Shown here: piece after piece, positions 34,800 through 48,897 of the stretch | Position numbering within the stretch: position 1 is the stretch's first letter | Layout: each line of letters begins with the position of its first letter | DNA from: Ligula intestinalis | Lineage: Eukaryota > Platyhelminthes > Cestoda > Diphyllobothriidea > Diphyllobothriidae | Assembly: GCA_036362985.1 (NCBI GenBank) | Contig: JAYGXS010000010.1 | Span: 8,118,677-8,182,676, forward strand | Length of the DNA: 64,000 nt | Reading direction: 5' to 3' | Notes under the pieces: model-generated | Databases searched by the model: none | What the model was told of the DNA's origin: nothing | The model's input: only the letters and a program-made list of their open reading frames with translations | Position numbers and translations under genes: made by a program

Positions 34800-37570
34800 C
34801 ATTTACTTCTGCGATGAAGTCTTTTTAACTAAGCCAGCGAAAACGAGCCACTTGGTTATATTTTGAAAGGACCTTGTTGCGCTGACGATAGCATTTATGA
34901 ACTGTCCACAATTGATTCTTAGGGCGCTCAATTTAGAGGTCGAGTATAGATACAATAAACATCCAGATATTTCGTGACATCACTTGGGCATTGACAGGCG
35001 CAGAATGAAGATCAGGGATACGCTCCGATGCTAGATTGTTTTCTTTATATTTGCCTAAAAGCTGATTGACTGACTTCATTAATAAAATGCATATATATGT
35101 ACGAATAAAGCTAGACACGGACGCAGCAGTTTCCACAAAATTATTTGCATGTACGTGTTCGGCCGTGAGAACAAATGAACGCCAAGCGGTCAGTCGGACA
35201 GCTGGAGGTTTATTCGGATTATATGTCGACGTTCACAATAGACCTTCACTGTCGTATGCTTGTCATCAGCACAATCGTCCAAAGTAAAGCATCCCATTGT
35301 GTCTGAGGTTAATCCATGTGTTTCATTATGAATGTTAGTTTATACAGGACGCAGACTGCATCCATGTAGCATAGTAAACATTTTATTAACTTTCAATCAT
35401 TTAACGCGGTTAAGCATGAATGTCAACAAAAAATTTGAATGCAGTTCAGTGATATCCTTTCAAAGCAATAAAATACATATCCGCTACATCCATTAACCAC
35501 TTACTTATAATAGTAATACTCTCGGGTAACCACTTTTATGTTAACCTGTGTTTATTTTAAAAATTTTGTTCTTTACATTGGGGCAAGTTGTCTCGCCTCC
35601 TATAAATATATCAGCAGATAAACACCCATACATCTCGTACTTTATATGTTATACTGCAAGTTCCGAGAGGATATTGTCATCGGCATGTACACCTTATTTT
35701 TAAGACAAATTCACTAAACAATACATTTTACTTGCCTCTTAGAACGTCCTCAGATATGTGTTAACGTATGTCATATGTGTGTCCATAAAATGTCCCAGAT
35801 GTCCACGCCTCAGTCAACTGCCGCCATTATTTCACTATCTAGAAAACGGACAATGACTTAGATGGACTTTTTTTGTAGATTTTGATCGTGTTAAAGCTGT
35901 TGCATAAGGACGGCATTACAATATATATGTCACCGTTAGGGTGGCATCGAAAGAAAAAGTCATAAACTTTTTTGCTTTTTGAGGTTACTTGCAGACAACT
36001 TCAGAAAAATGCTTCCTTCGTAATACAGATCGAACGGGTTTCAGTTCGTGTGTTGAGACGTCGCGGTAAACGGGGACAAACACGTGACACGGTTTCTAAG
36101 GTCATGCGGCGAAGGCAAATGTTGGAACAAATTAGCAGATATTTGTCAGCTACTGTGAGGTCGTCGTAGTGTTCGAGGTCGGTCACACCTTAGGTTCCTG
36201 CTTACTGGGACTGCTTCTCTGGTCACATGATAGACCAAGAAGCTTACACGATCACGTTAATGTGGTTTACCACATCCATTTTTACAGCAATCCGACGACC
36301 GGCCGACGCAAGTTATAAGGAATCAATGACACGCCTGCAATTATTAACTAATGGGTGTAGACGATGCAGAAGGTAGAAAGGTTACTGATGGAAATGCCGT
36401 GATGGCTCTTGAAGCCAGTTTAACTGACGCTGCGTGTAGTTCTACTCAGACTGAGACAAAGGAAAGTACACATCTATAAATAGCACTATATACCTGTTTG
36501 CAGACGAATAATTTATCATTTTATGCCACAAATATTAATCTGTCAGTCAAAGTGAGGCTTCATTCTCCTTTAACCGTGCGCAAAGCGGAGTTGAAAATAA
36601 GTAATGCAGACGTTCAAAGTTAACAGTAATCGACAAATGTCGAGGAGTTAGTCAGGGTCACTGTAAAAAGCATGTGAGGAAGGTATCTTATACCAAGCCT
36701 AGAGAAAAAAAGTGGCAAACACGAAGAAGGAAGCTTCGCGAAAATTCGCGAGAGACGTTCTTCCGTGTGCAGCGATTTGAGGCATTTGGTAAATAAGCTT
36801 CCACCTTTTTGACGACGTGTATTTATCTCCGCTTCTAACTTTGCCCGATTTGCTACAACATCAAGGCAAAACGACGGCGGTTGTTATGTGTCTGCGAATG
36901 ACTCGAATCATAAAAATGTAATACTCTTAGCCTCAGTCACGTCTCGGCGGTGCTCTTCAACAATAAAAGTGACAAAAAGGGGGAGGTTTTTATGTATGTT
37001 TTAACAATAAGGGCTTTTCGTCAAGGAATTCCAACGAGTACGACATCCAACTCCGAGGGTTCAGTTTGAACTCCTGCTTTCTTTTGTATATTAATTCGTG
37101 GCAGTTTTATTCTCCTATCACATTTTTATATGTTTTTGTGGTCGTGTAGAGTGTCAGGTGGTTGTACTCCCTTACCTTAATTTTCAGCTTCTTGAACGAT
37201 GCTTACGCGCGATACAAGCTTCCTTTTTGGTTAAAATTAATGAGTTTTACTCTTCACGACTGGGCAGAGGAAAACTTGTCATACATAATGAAAATAGAAT
37301 GTCGAAGTGGCGAAGGTGGATTTAAACCACACTTCCTTGCGATACGTCTAAACTAATTTGTACGCAATACTCAAGCAAAATGGAAAATACTTTCAGCGTG
37401 GCTCATATCGTGTGTTAAATTTTTGCGGCCGAATTCGCCAGGGCTGTAAACCACTGAAAATTTGCGTGAGTCGTCCAGATCTAAAAGACATTTCCTGCCA
37501 CACAACCAAAACTGTTGATCAGGTCCTTATGCAGTGCAAATAAGAAGTGACCCCTCAACTATGTGAATAC
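34800..37570. other. No recognisable gene
   Basis: AT-rich with several GC-richer patches (for example 36020-36340). No conserved peptide or repeat was recognised. Confidence 0.45.
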
Positions 37571-37572
37571 TA

Positions 37573-38342
37573 CGGGGTGCCCCACGAAAAACCCCTAAAT
37601 TTATGATAATGTTTATGCTGTTATAAAAATAAAAATTATTGATTACAATTATACCTAAAAACTTTATTGTGCAATTAAAAAACTGTTACTTAAACACAAG
37701 TTACAGATACCGCTCAAAATGCTGTCCATTAACTGCAGAACAGCGACGTAAGCGATCCATCCAGCTCTGAGCTGCTCGAAGAATGACATAAAGAGGGATG
37801 TTGTTCCATGCGTCCATCAACACATGTTTTATTGACTCAATATCAGTGATTCCTATTCTTCGTCTCTGAACCTCCTGTAAGAGTACACTCCAAATGCAAA
37901 AGTCCACCTTGTTTGAATGCAGCCGCGACACTTCTAAATTGGTCAGTTGTAATGGCACCAAAAAATTTAGGCAAAATGTTCCGACATTTCTGCAACCCCC
38001 ATGTTGAATGTTCTTTCCGGAATAGGACGATGACCTCACGCTGGAAATTGCTTAGCTGTGGCATGGGTCTACACGTATTTCCAGAATATTCCTGGCATAT
38101 GGTGCGCAGGTTGGCATTTTAGAACCTTCTCCTCTGCGACCACCACCCACGTTGTGTGGGTGCTCCTCACCACTGAGCGGAACATGGCGTGGGCGACATG
38201 AATGCGGGTGCGAACCAACGGGGGCGGTTTCACTTCGGATGTGGCCCAGGTGTTCTGTTTTCTCCGCCATCGATCGTGACGGCATGGGCGGTCCAGCCGC
38301 TGTAACAATCACAAACTTAGGGGTTTTTTGTGGGCCACCCTG
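37573..38342 (-). mobile_element. Mariner/Tc1-like DNA transposon relic with TIRs and TA duplications
   Basis: The left end (37573-37605) begins CGGGGTGCCCCACG and the right end, read from the other strand from 38342, begins CAGGGTGGCCCACA. The 33-bp termini differ at five positions, four of them G/A changes. The dinucleotide TA flanks both ends (37571-37572 and 38343-38344), as expected for mariner/Tc1 insertion. At 770 bp it is shorter than the usual 1.2-1.3 kb, so it has an internal deletion or is a derived short form. Confidence 0.85.
37701..38064 (-). pseudogene. Mariner/Tc1-like transposase C-terminal fragment
   Basis: The minus frame ends with SNKVDFCIWSVLLQEVQ, then TDIESIKHVLMDAWNNIP and WMDRLRRCSAVNGQHFERYL. 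This matches the end of DD(D/E) mariner-type transposases: the block with the last catalytic acidic residue, then the conserved 'W..IP' and 'R...C...NG.HFE' tail. The usual proline-aspartate-leucine lead-in to that acidic block is disrupted (here NKVDF). A second frame (37843-38064) carries more of the upstream part, so a frameshift separates them. The first two catalytic residues are not readable. Not functional. Confidence 0.75.
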
Positions 38343-38344
38343 TA

Positions 38345-41300
38345 CATTAAAATTCTCCGCATAGTTTTACCTCTGATAGCATATCCTAGCAGTTCAAATG
38401 AATGCAAGTAAAAATAATTTTTACTCCAATATTGGTTTTTATTTGAGGAACGTGTTACTATCCAAGCTCTAATATTGATACATTCCAATAAGAGCAAACG
38501 GTATAGGCATATGTGTTTTGGTATTTCCCACAAAGACATTGGAAACTAGAATGGACACTTCTGGCTCTTTGGCCGTCACCAGCTAATGATACCTAGTTCC
38601 CATATTACCGCTGAAGGGGGTTTGCATTAAGAGTGCTATAATGAAAATATGAAGACGTTCTTGCCAATTTTGAGCTAGTGACAACTGCTCTTCTTCAAAC
38701 AAAATAAAAGGAAGTGGGAGAAAAAGGAAACATTGGACAATTTAAGCGATCAGAACTGGTAGACCATTAACGTGTGAGGAGATGCATGGTTTACGAGCCC
38801 ACATGTTCGTGGTCGGCGTGCGATTGGAAGGTGGAGGTTGCATGGTGGGTCGATAGATGTTCAGGTGTCTAAGTTAGCGGTCGTCGATGTGTTACTACCA
38901 CAGCGGACGGTAAGTCTTGCTTTCAAGCTACCGTTTTGGTTGTTCCAATTGATATGCCATTTGATACTGTCCGCCGCAGAATATCAAACCTGAATAAATT
39001 CACGCGCTCGTTTTTTGTTGGTCATGGCGCCGAGGTCCGTGTCATTTCCATTAAATTGATGGTCACACTTGATTGCGCGTACGATGATGAGGGACACGGG
39101 GTCAAAAAGCATTTCAAGGTTCGACTCCAAGCATTCGTATTGATTTTCAGCACCTCATTATTTGTGTGCGGAAATCAGTTAAAATCTAATGTTAAATTCA
39201 TAAAGTGACCATCGAGTCTGGCGTGCTTGAGATCTGCAAGTTACAAGTTGAAGTTGGTGGATATTGAGCGCTGCGTCATTAGGATTCACACTCTGCCTAC
39301 TAAAGTTTATACTGTGCCTGCTGTTGTATCTGAAAAAAACACGAATGTATGAGTTCTGCTTCCAAAAAATGCGTTTTCTGCAGGCAAATGCTCGTTTTTT
39401 CGTGCTTTAAACTTTCATTGGCTGAGCTCATTAATGTAAAACATACATCGACGAATACGGCTGATTGCATACACAGTGGTCCAATTGTAATAATTTGAAT
39501 TTATATTCAGATAATGAGAGCAATGTCTCAAAGAAAATCATTTTTATTATAAGTCAACGTAGCTCGCGTCTTCTAACTCGAATGCTTTTCTTGACGAGAA
39601 GGCGCAATTAATCCACTTCCCACTGTAAGAAGCCCATTATTATTAAAGCATGTTTTGCTCTTTGTTATGAATTCCGGGAAAGTGTAGTTACAGCTCACCG
39701 TTTGCTCATCGGCTATGAAAACTACATACTGTAGGCCAATGCACCAGCTTGTTATAAATTTGTCATTATCACATAAAATAGAATGGTATAACGGACTGCC
39801 TATAAAATATTATAGCACATTGTTTCGGTCCTTCAAGGGTACATGTTATTATCCAGAAATTTTTCTATCGCATAAATTATGCCAAGTTCGTTAAGGCTAC
39901 TTATCTCGCCTGGTATAAATATTTTCATGGATAGTGACAGAAAAAAAATTGATGATCAATTTAAAGAAATATGTTTTTATAACTAAATTATTATATGAAA
40001 AGAAAGGAGATCTTCAGAAAATCGAGTTGTTCTCGTTAATTTTCGAAAAAATATCACGTGTTCGTCGTCAGACTAAATAAAAAATTGAGGGCTGGGGGCA
40101 GACGTTACAACGGACGGGTGAGATTGGGTGGGTGGGCTACGGTGACGTGACTCCTGCGGCGAAAGGGGAGGAGGAGGTGTTAGTGTTTGGACTAACAGGA
40201 CTCACGAACTGTCTGGTTCCACAACTGTAACATGGTAATAAGTTAACTTAATGTCTCCTTATGCACCATGTTTTATTCCGCAATCATTTTACTGTCGTGA
40301 TAACAGTCACTGATTGGGCATAAACGTTCGGACTTAAAGCATAAACTTTACCCACACAAAATATGCCGAAACACATCGTATCTTGTACCAATTTGGTGAG
40401 GCATAGTGATTATATGCATTTTTTGCAGAAATAACTTAGTTAAGAGAACAAGTTGCATTTCTGAAAATGACTTGGGAAACTGTTATGACCCTTTCCGGCT
40501 TACTGGGCGTAATCAGCTAAAGGAGAACGACTGCGCCCTCAATCGATCGATGAACTACAGTCTATTCATGTACCTATTCCCAGGAAGGACGGCATTAAGG
40601 CATTACAGGCATGTACCACCCTTTTTATGAATGCGTTTATTTGTGCAGGAAGCTGCGTACTTTGTTTTTGACGACAGTAAAAATATATGCTTTACCAACA
40701 TATGCAGCTTGTTCAAATCATTAATTTATGTAAAAAAGCAACGTAAGGTCTAAACACCTACATTAATAAAACAGTAATTTTTTCGGTCCTTCTACGCTAG
40801 TGGTTGTCTAAACATTATTATGGTACATTAATCATCCCATACTTATTGACGCACATTGTACTGCCTGATAAACATAATGTCGTGAATAGCAGCGCAAACC
40901 GTCAACTCGTGAAAAATGTAGAAACACTTTTCATACTCTACAGTACACGTTTTGGTCCTTTTCGAAAAAATACTATCTCATGGACGTCCAAGCGCAGTAA
41001 ACAATGTCATGCACAAATTGTTTCATCTTACCTGTTATCACATCACAAATTGTAATACCCCAGTTTTTTCATGCCTAGGTCAAGTGCTGCGGGTATATCA
41101 CTGTCCTGAAACCGTCAGCAACTGTGCCCTGTCACTAATACCAGGCCTGGAGAATCAAACAAATAAACACGAAGATGCGTAATGCGCAACAACTATTGAA
41201 CTTTTTTTTGTTCTTGCTCAACCATTTGATTCATACTGGGCGGACCTTTGTTACTCTTCATCTAGGGAGGCTTCCAACATGGCCAAAAACCTTCAACTTC

Positions 41301-44300
41301 CAAGTCACACGGTGACTATTGTTTTGTGTCCCAATATGACACAAAATATAACCACGCATAACTTTTAGTTTCAATTACGCTGCCTGGACCGTGCACTCCC
41401 ATACAAAGTGGCAAAAGGGTGTTACAGTAAGAGCTTTGCCTCACAAAATCAGAGCTTTATGACATTCAACATTGGAAATTTCAAGAATACCGCCTGAATT
41501 AGTGCTGGTTGTTTTTAATATCAGCGGCGGTAGATTGGATCTTTTGTGAGATTGTTGCATGCTGTTATGCTCACGCAAACTGTGAGGCGACTTTATGAAG
41601 CTTCCTCGCATTTTCGGCAGAATGGATGATATTATGCCTCGGTCAATTGCCGCAAGTGCAGCACTCACAGTCAGAAACTGTGTATTGCCAGTTGGAGTTC
41701 AAAGGCAGATTCTGATCATTATTACAGTGAATAGGGTGTTTGATAAGCGTGACATTGTAGCCCGTCTATTTCTAGTGATGCGGCACTATAGCGAAAAGTT
41801 AATAACTATCTTTTGGTTTATAACGCACCTTTTGGGCTGGCCGTTAACTGGGTAGATGTGTGTGTGTATTCGTGTAGTGAATTTGACAAAAAATTGGCAT
41901 GGTTTCTAATGAGAGGTTGCAGGCGCATGCAATTTACCCTCAGTCGTTCCAAGTAAAAGTAAGTTATTGACTTCTAACATGTTGCCTTCTTAAAAGCCTT
42001 GCATAATGGATTATTTTGAGTCAAAATACGATAAAAAGTTCACTTGGGATGTTTTATAAGCGCCAACAACACGGCAAAATAGTTATGTCAGTCAACCAAA
42101 AACCGACTAACACGAGGAAAAAAGGCTGATTTACAACAAAACCTACCCACGGCAACACAAACAAACATCTCTATGAATCACAAATCAAGAGTTGGAAACT
42201 TACTGTAACATAAAAGAAATCTAACAGGAAAAAGTGAATTACTCTTAGATCATTTTTGAGCCAATGGTCATCCACTAGCAATCATTAAGCGACATCGAAT
42301 GCTCCAAAAAGTGGAACGAACAGCTTATCCAATCAAAGGCATGGCGAAACATTCCGCGGTTGCGTTTAGGTTAATGCGTCTATCGAATTTTACGAGCATT
42401 TTGGCCTGTGTATTCAGGAACATTTGGTAGTTAATCAGTGCTGTGATCAACTTTGCGACTAAACTTCGGAACAATGATGCTTACCACATTAAACAATGAA
42501 GGAAATCTTACCCAGGTAGCAAAAAAGATGAAAAAAGTGTTTAACTATAGGTGTTTTTTGTTCGGCAGATAACAGAAGGAGTTTGATATAAAAGAAAAAA
42601 ATAACGTATGTACGCTTTAACTTGTAAGCTGAACATTTACGTTCATCCAATTCATATAGGAGAAATGTGGGACTATGCAACTATTCCGTAAAGCAGGGAA
42701 ACTTTACATCGCTCATTATACAACTCGCCTTTGGGTTATAACTCAGAAAGTTATGGATTGTATAAGGGTAGCGTTAGGTGTAAGCAAAACCATATTACGC
42801 ATCTCATCACCCCTTATTTCAAAACCATTTTACGGTTATGGTTATCGGTAGGCACATACACGCATGCGAGTGTACGCAGCATTAAGTTTACTTTCTCTTC
42901 TATTATATGGGCTACAATGTCCGTCTCTTACCGATGTCCCTGTCGCTATGACTCTTCACCTGCATAACCCAAGCAACGAATTTATTCACGCAGCAATGTG
43001 AATTTGTACAAAATGGCAAAGGGTCGTGATTCATCACAAATAATAATCAGATTAAAGCCCATAACCTTAAGTCTCACATAAAAATAAAAAAGGATTAGGA
43101 AATTAATATAGTCGGAAGTTAATATAGACATGCATATTACCAGAGCACTTAAAGATTGACAGCATGATCTAGCTGCTTGCATAGGTCGCGCTGACCCTGT
43201 CGTATAGAGGTTGTGTTTAAAAAGACCAAAGTCCGAATGGTAACGCGCAAAAAAATCTTAAGTCCGAAGAATTTGTTCCCCAGTACGCCTTTTAAAACAC
43301 GCATATACCGCATAATTTATTGGCGTCAATAAATTTTGTGGCAGCTCTTCAGCTGCGTTTTGTCGCTGCATATGTACGATAACGAAGAGGACATGCAATC
43401 GTTTGAAATTTCACAGAATGGATGACATAACAGCAAGGATCAGAGTTCGGTTTAAATAATGATCAAGTTAAGGATACTGCAGTGGATTGGCCTCTGTCTG
43501 GCAGACCTCTCGTACTAGAAGACGCTGGTATTTCATTTCCTTGTTTAAAAAGCCCGCTTGACCAACAATTAGAGGTCCTGGCTAAAGTTACGTTCGATCA
43601 CTTAACTTGCACCGTAGATGCACATGGATTCATGTAGACAACCGGGTGTGACCTGTTACGCCAAGGCAGAGAATGGTGTTATTAGAACTGCAACTGCATT
43701 GCAGTACATTGATTAGTGCAAAGCAACGTTTACTTGATTGTGCTTCAAATATAATAACTAACGAAGGTTAATTATGTAAAATGGTTTTTTTTCGGAGTTA
43801 GCTATTCTGCCAATTTTGATATTTAATTGTAGCGGTACCTCTGATAAAGGCAGCCAGGGTTAGAATAAGTGCCTGTATTAATGGTTTAACTAGAGCACAT
43901 ATTTCTAGCTCTTTGGAGACAATGAGGTTTAAAATTTAGTTGTGATAAATTAGAGGCAAACCCTGTAAATGAAGGTACTGCCCCTTCCAGTGTTTTTTGA
44001 AAACAAAACCCCTTTTGAGCCACTAAACTCTTCAACTACGAGGACGAGGGCGGTGAATAAATGTTTGGTTGACGGTCTAAAGCAGTACGTGGTGCGTTTT
44101 TTGGGTTCTTAGGCTGCCCAGAAGCGTTTAGCTTTCCGAAAGTATGAATGACTCCGGTGCGAATCATACCATATGTCGAGGTCAGTCCCAATGCAGGTGT
44201 GTCTGGATTTATCATTGTACTGTTCCGGTTTTAAGCTATAGTCTTATTTACATATTGCAACTGTACTGATACCTTCAATTGCATTTAATATTGTGCGCTA

Positions 44301-47229
44301 GCTTTGGGCCTCAAATAACACTGCTGGATAAACGTTTTTGGTGGAGATGTTGATATACTTAGCAGTGCCGTATTCGTCGTTGTCTGAGTAATTTATAGGT
44401 GCCAGTAACTTTATGCATATCACGCGCGCAGATGAAGTTTTCGTTTATTCATTGTAGCGTCTTATTTTATTTCTGCTTGCTTTCGTCCTTTAATGTAGAT
44501 TGCTACAAATATAGCGCCTCATGAAAGAATTGTAGACACGTACATCTTCCTAAATTTGTATTCTGAAGCTGTCACCTGTACCAAATAAAGTATTCTACTA
44601 CCCAAGGAGTTTTCTTCCTTCACAAAACAACCCTGTAAATTGCTGCTTTGTCACATTCAATTTTGTTGACGCAGTTCGCCAACATACTGAGTGTGCGTTG
44701 TTTTTAGATTTTGATATGATTGTCATCATGCTTGCTACGTTTGCATTTTTCCTGTCAAGCTGACACGCACACAAATTGTCAACATTCTGAACAAGAAGGA
44801 CTGCAGTTGCATTCAGAGGCTAATCCAGTTGTCCATCTTCTAGGATATTAGCCCGGGTTTGTTTTTTTTAAATTTTGGACACGATTCTATGGTATTTGCT
44901 GAAATAGTGAAGGTTATCAAAATGGCTGCTCCATGCCTGTTTTCGACTTAAAATAACAAAATATCATTTTAAACCTGTTGTCTTTAGCGTGTTTTTTTTC
45001 AGCAAACCATTTAAACTGAGCAGCTTGGCTTATTTGTGTTTCCGGTCACGAACAAGAAAATTGGGCGTTAGTTAACATTTTTCCACTTTGGGAAAAAAGA
45101 GGATGCACGATAATGTAATGCTTCATGATTTGCTCTGGCACTGCACGCAAAGAGAATCTGCAAACATACCACGTGACTTTGCAGTTGTTAGCTTGTCACC
45201 CCCTGCATACACAATTCTGTGCTACGAGATATTACTCACATTGGAAACGGTGTACAGAGGTTGCATCGTTTTTTCGTTTCATTTAGCGTATCCCTGTAAG
45301 CAAACACATTTTTGATCATATTAGATCTTGATCAGTCCAAACCTGAGTCGTTTTTCCGTAAAAAAATTTAGCAATAGGCCTCTTAACCCCATGTTTTCAA
45401 AGATAATTAAACGTTGGTCTGGGTTGACCACCTTAAAAAGAACATGATGATATATGGCGTTGCAATAAAGTTTTACAAATTGAAACCTTCCGTCAGTTTG
45501 TACGCTGGCTATTCATATAATTTTTCTTTCAAGATGCTCACCGGAAGTCTTCTCATTGACGAACTTTCCACAAGCGATCTCTAATGCCAGGCTGCACACG
45601 GTACATAAAAAAGGCTGGTAGTTAAGCAACCGATAATTTAAAAAAATAATTTGTTATTTTAATTCATCTATAGTCGTATTAACAGGTTATTTAATGTTTT
45701 CAGGTTCACGCAGGTCCACAACCTTATTATCCTCCCTCGCATGTGTGATTGATGCCTTGATAATATTAGTATTGCGAAGAAAATTATATGCTGATCCTGA
45801 AATACCACAGTATATGGCCTGAAGATGTATATGCTTAATTTCTTACAAAAACAGCAGAAAAACCGGGGAAAACAAAGATTTTTTGAAGAACTAGCATGCC
45901 ACGACTTCCCAATCGTTGGATGTGCAGACACCCGCTTGATTATAAAAACCTATATCCAACTCTCTTATATTTACCTTGTATGTATTTTGAATGGGCAATG
46001 GAAGATATAAAAAGAAATATAAAAACCTGCCAAAGAAGTCTGTCGATGTTTGATTGGCCTGTTTTTTTCTGTGATAGAAGTGATAAATATACTGTCTTCC
46101 AAAGCGCAAGGCGTAATTATTTAATTAACAGTTAGAACACAGAGGAAGCAGCCCTTAAGTCAGCGCTGGGAAAGCACACTTTCTAGATGACATGGTATAA
46201 AAGCATAGCTTTATTTTGTAGCTCAATTCAGGGACAATTGAATCGGCAAATATCCATTATAGTATTTCTTACCTTAGTGTGTGGTAACATTTCAAATGCA
46301 ATCAACTACTGCTCATGATGCCTTTCATAAGTGCACATTTAGCCATATGGCTGAGACGTTCCAATTCAAGAGATGGAAATGTACGTCGAATAAAAGCGGG
46401 CCTTTAGTTGCACGTAGGCGTTGAAGTGACTGCCAGCTCTATTTGTTTATTATTTATACGGACGGCTTTCAAAATTGTGAAAAAAACAGTGGCGTATTTA
46501 ACATAAAACACCGTTTTGACAGGATATAGAATGTTCACCGCAAAAAGCAGGACCAAAAAAGACAATGCTTTCATTGGGATCAGCTAACAAGTGATGGAGA
46601 AAACCTGACGTGCTAAAGTAAATCAACCATGATTTCAATGGGGTCTTTAATCCACCAGTACTCTGATTAACGCAGCCTTTTAGTCGTTGCGCAGCCATAT
46701 ACTTAAAAGACCGTTTTTTTCGAAAAGACTTTTGGTCGATTCGCCAGTGCGTACTTAATTATATCGCGGCCATTTTCAGGTTGATTTTTAGAAGTATTCC
46801 AGATGCTTCATATTCTGCATTTTTTGTCAGATTTAAGCTATCCAGATTTCCGTACGCTCCTCAATATTCTGCTTTTTTTATTTATTCTTTATTTTTTAAC
46901 AACAATTTCAAAAAGTTAATTTAAAAAATACAGAAGTGACATTATACCTCACAAACAACACTACCATAAATGCGATGCACTGTCAGTGTGTATGATAGAA
47001 TGCCCTTTAAAAATGTAAGAAATCCAATCCATTTACAGAAACATCTGTCAAGCAGAGGCAGTTTTTTTAACAAATGAGCAACATGTGGAATGCTTGATTT
47101 GGTGCAACGCAATAGGAAGCAAGAGTGCGTTAATACTCGCACAGATAGAAATAAGTTCCCTTTTATACAAATAAGAGGAATGAGAGGGGCAACTAGAACA
47201 GTTTGCTAAAACAGTAAACGGGCCGTTCA
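38345..47229. other. About 8.9 kb without recognisable gene
   Basis: AT-rich DNA. A GC-rich patch at about 40086-40215 contains runs of G and GGAGGAGG and is unassigned. No conserved peptide, tRNA or repeat pair was recognised. Confidence 0.5.
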
Positions 47230-47560
47230 ATCAGCTCACGTTTCATTTTTAATGGTGGGAAAGTACTTCTGAAAAAAACGGCGAATATTGTGCCTAATAT
47301 GACGACGTTTCGAACCATCCAAGCTACCTGTGGGACTGTCTAGAACGGTCACAAGGGATCGCCTCTGATTGGCCTTCAGACTTGCAATTCGGCTGAGACG
47401 TTGCCTCTCCTCTTGAAGCCTCTGATTGGCCGATTTGATTGCACTTACCAGTCCGACAAGGAGGTCATTAACTCTGTGGTTGAGAGATATTGAGACCTCA
47501 TAAAAGCCGCAGGAGTAAACGTTTGCCAGGTTCTTTCCCTCTGTAGGCAAATGAAATTGC
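47230..47560 (-). mobile_element. Possible PLE 3' tail fragment
   Basis: The minus strand has two copies of a 'ggccaatcagaggc' block. These are followed by a CTAGACA-like core, a TCC/GGA stem and GAAACGTCGTC, an arrangement like the hammerhead tails of the other PLEs in this window. A 104-codon frame covers it, but the peptide is basic and low in complexity and matches no family I recognise. I prefer repeat tail over gene; confidence is limited because the core is degenerate. Confidence 0.4.
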
Positions 47561-47969
47561 TTTTTTATAAACTGTTACATTCAAGGTTAGGATCTAACAT
47601 TTTTGATAAAGAATGGCATGCGAAAGCACGCTTAAAACTGGAGGAAAAAATAGAAAAGAATGTGTGTCTGCATTTATTCCTACATACATTTGGGAAGGTT
47701 AGTCTTATTAAAACATGTAGAGTCCGATACGGCCTCATATTGCTTCCACTAATAACACAGGAGCATAAGGTTCCTTATAATCTCTCTTCTGCTCAATCAT
47801 GTTCTTTATTGTTTAGCGTTGTGAATGTAATTATCAGCTTGCTGTTTCCGCATGTACAAGGCTTGACTATTTATCAGAAGCAAAAATTTATAGATAGACA
47901 GTTGTAGACATGCGGCATGCTGTTTACTATAGACACCCTTGAATTTGAAAAAATCATAATTTCAGGTGG

Positions 47970-48250
47970 GAAATATAGTTCATGTTTTGCTCACTGGAAC
48001 AAATTTGCTGGTTTGCTGAAGCTTCGGACAACTGGGCTGCCTGTCCTTTGTCGAACCATAAATTGACTTTATCGATTAACCATGTTAATGTTGCGGCTGT
48101 TTGTGTTTACCTTGAGATGATATATTATTTTTTCACTCGCTGATTGGCCCTCCGCGTGGATTTTAGCATTGGTGTTCTGATAATCTTGCTTCCTCTTCCG
48201 GTGGTTCCTTCCCAGAACCATCTTTGTCTGCATATGCCCACCTCGATTTG
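47970..48250 (-). mobile_element. PLE lineage-2 3' region fragment, diverged
   Basis: Follows the same order of blocks as 11990-12260 ('gctcactggaa', 'gactttatcgat', 'ttggcc.tccg', 'ttcctcttccg'-like). It is thus a strongly diverged piece of the lineage-2 3' region in the same orientation. No endonuclease sequence is attached. Confidence 0.5.
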
Positions 48251-48259
48251 ACCGTGTTT

Positions 48260-48785
48260 TATTCTTTAATTAAACAATGACGTGGGGACTAAACATAACA
48301 CAATCTGCCGTCAAGCTATGCAAACATCCACACGCAGGGCCTGGCAGCGAGCGGAAGAAATCTGATCAGCCTAAGATCATCATTTACAGCCGCGACTTAA
48401 ATTTTGCTGATCAGTATACCCTTTGGAAAAGGACAGCCAGCCCAGCGGTCCTAAATGACAATAAATCAACAAATGTAGTCCGGTGCGCAAAGCATAACTC
48501 TAGACATGTTTTGCTATCAAGTTTTCGCCTTTACATATGCGTCCTCCTGTACATATGTGCATGTTTAATGACCACTTTTATGCCTGCTTACGAAGTGTTT
48601 GAATCCAAATTATATGCTTATATTTCAGGTGTTTTTAAATAAAAATAAGCTTCACGCCCTTATTCGATATGAGTAAAAACGATGTTTTTCCACTCATAAA
48701 GCTGTTAACCGTATCTATGAGGACAGAGTTGAATAAATCGTTCAAACTACAACTGGTTATCCTTGATACAACAAGTTTACCTTCA
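48260..48785. other. No recognisable gene
   Basis: A 121-codon plus-strand frame (48277-48642) has no recognisable domain and no repeat match elsewhere in the window; it is more likely chance than a gene. Confidence 0.4.
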
Positions 48786-48897
48786 GAAGAAGAACATGCG
48801 ATCACTAGAACAAGGACTTTATTTTTTGACGTTTCGGAAATCCTTAATCGTAGGTGATGATAAAACAGTCATGGTCGTGTGCAGATAGGGTGGAGAC

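Noticed and set aside
47236..47550. 104-codon minus-strand frame as a protein gene
   Set aside because: The frame runs through sequence that looks like a PLE tail (duplicated 'ggccaatcagaggc', GAAACGTCGTC). The peptide matches no family and no splice context is evident.
48277..48642. 121-codon plus-strand frame as a gene
   Set aside because: No family resemblance, lies between two PLE fragments, and length is within chance expectation for a 64-kb window.
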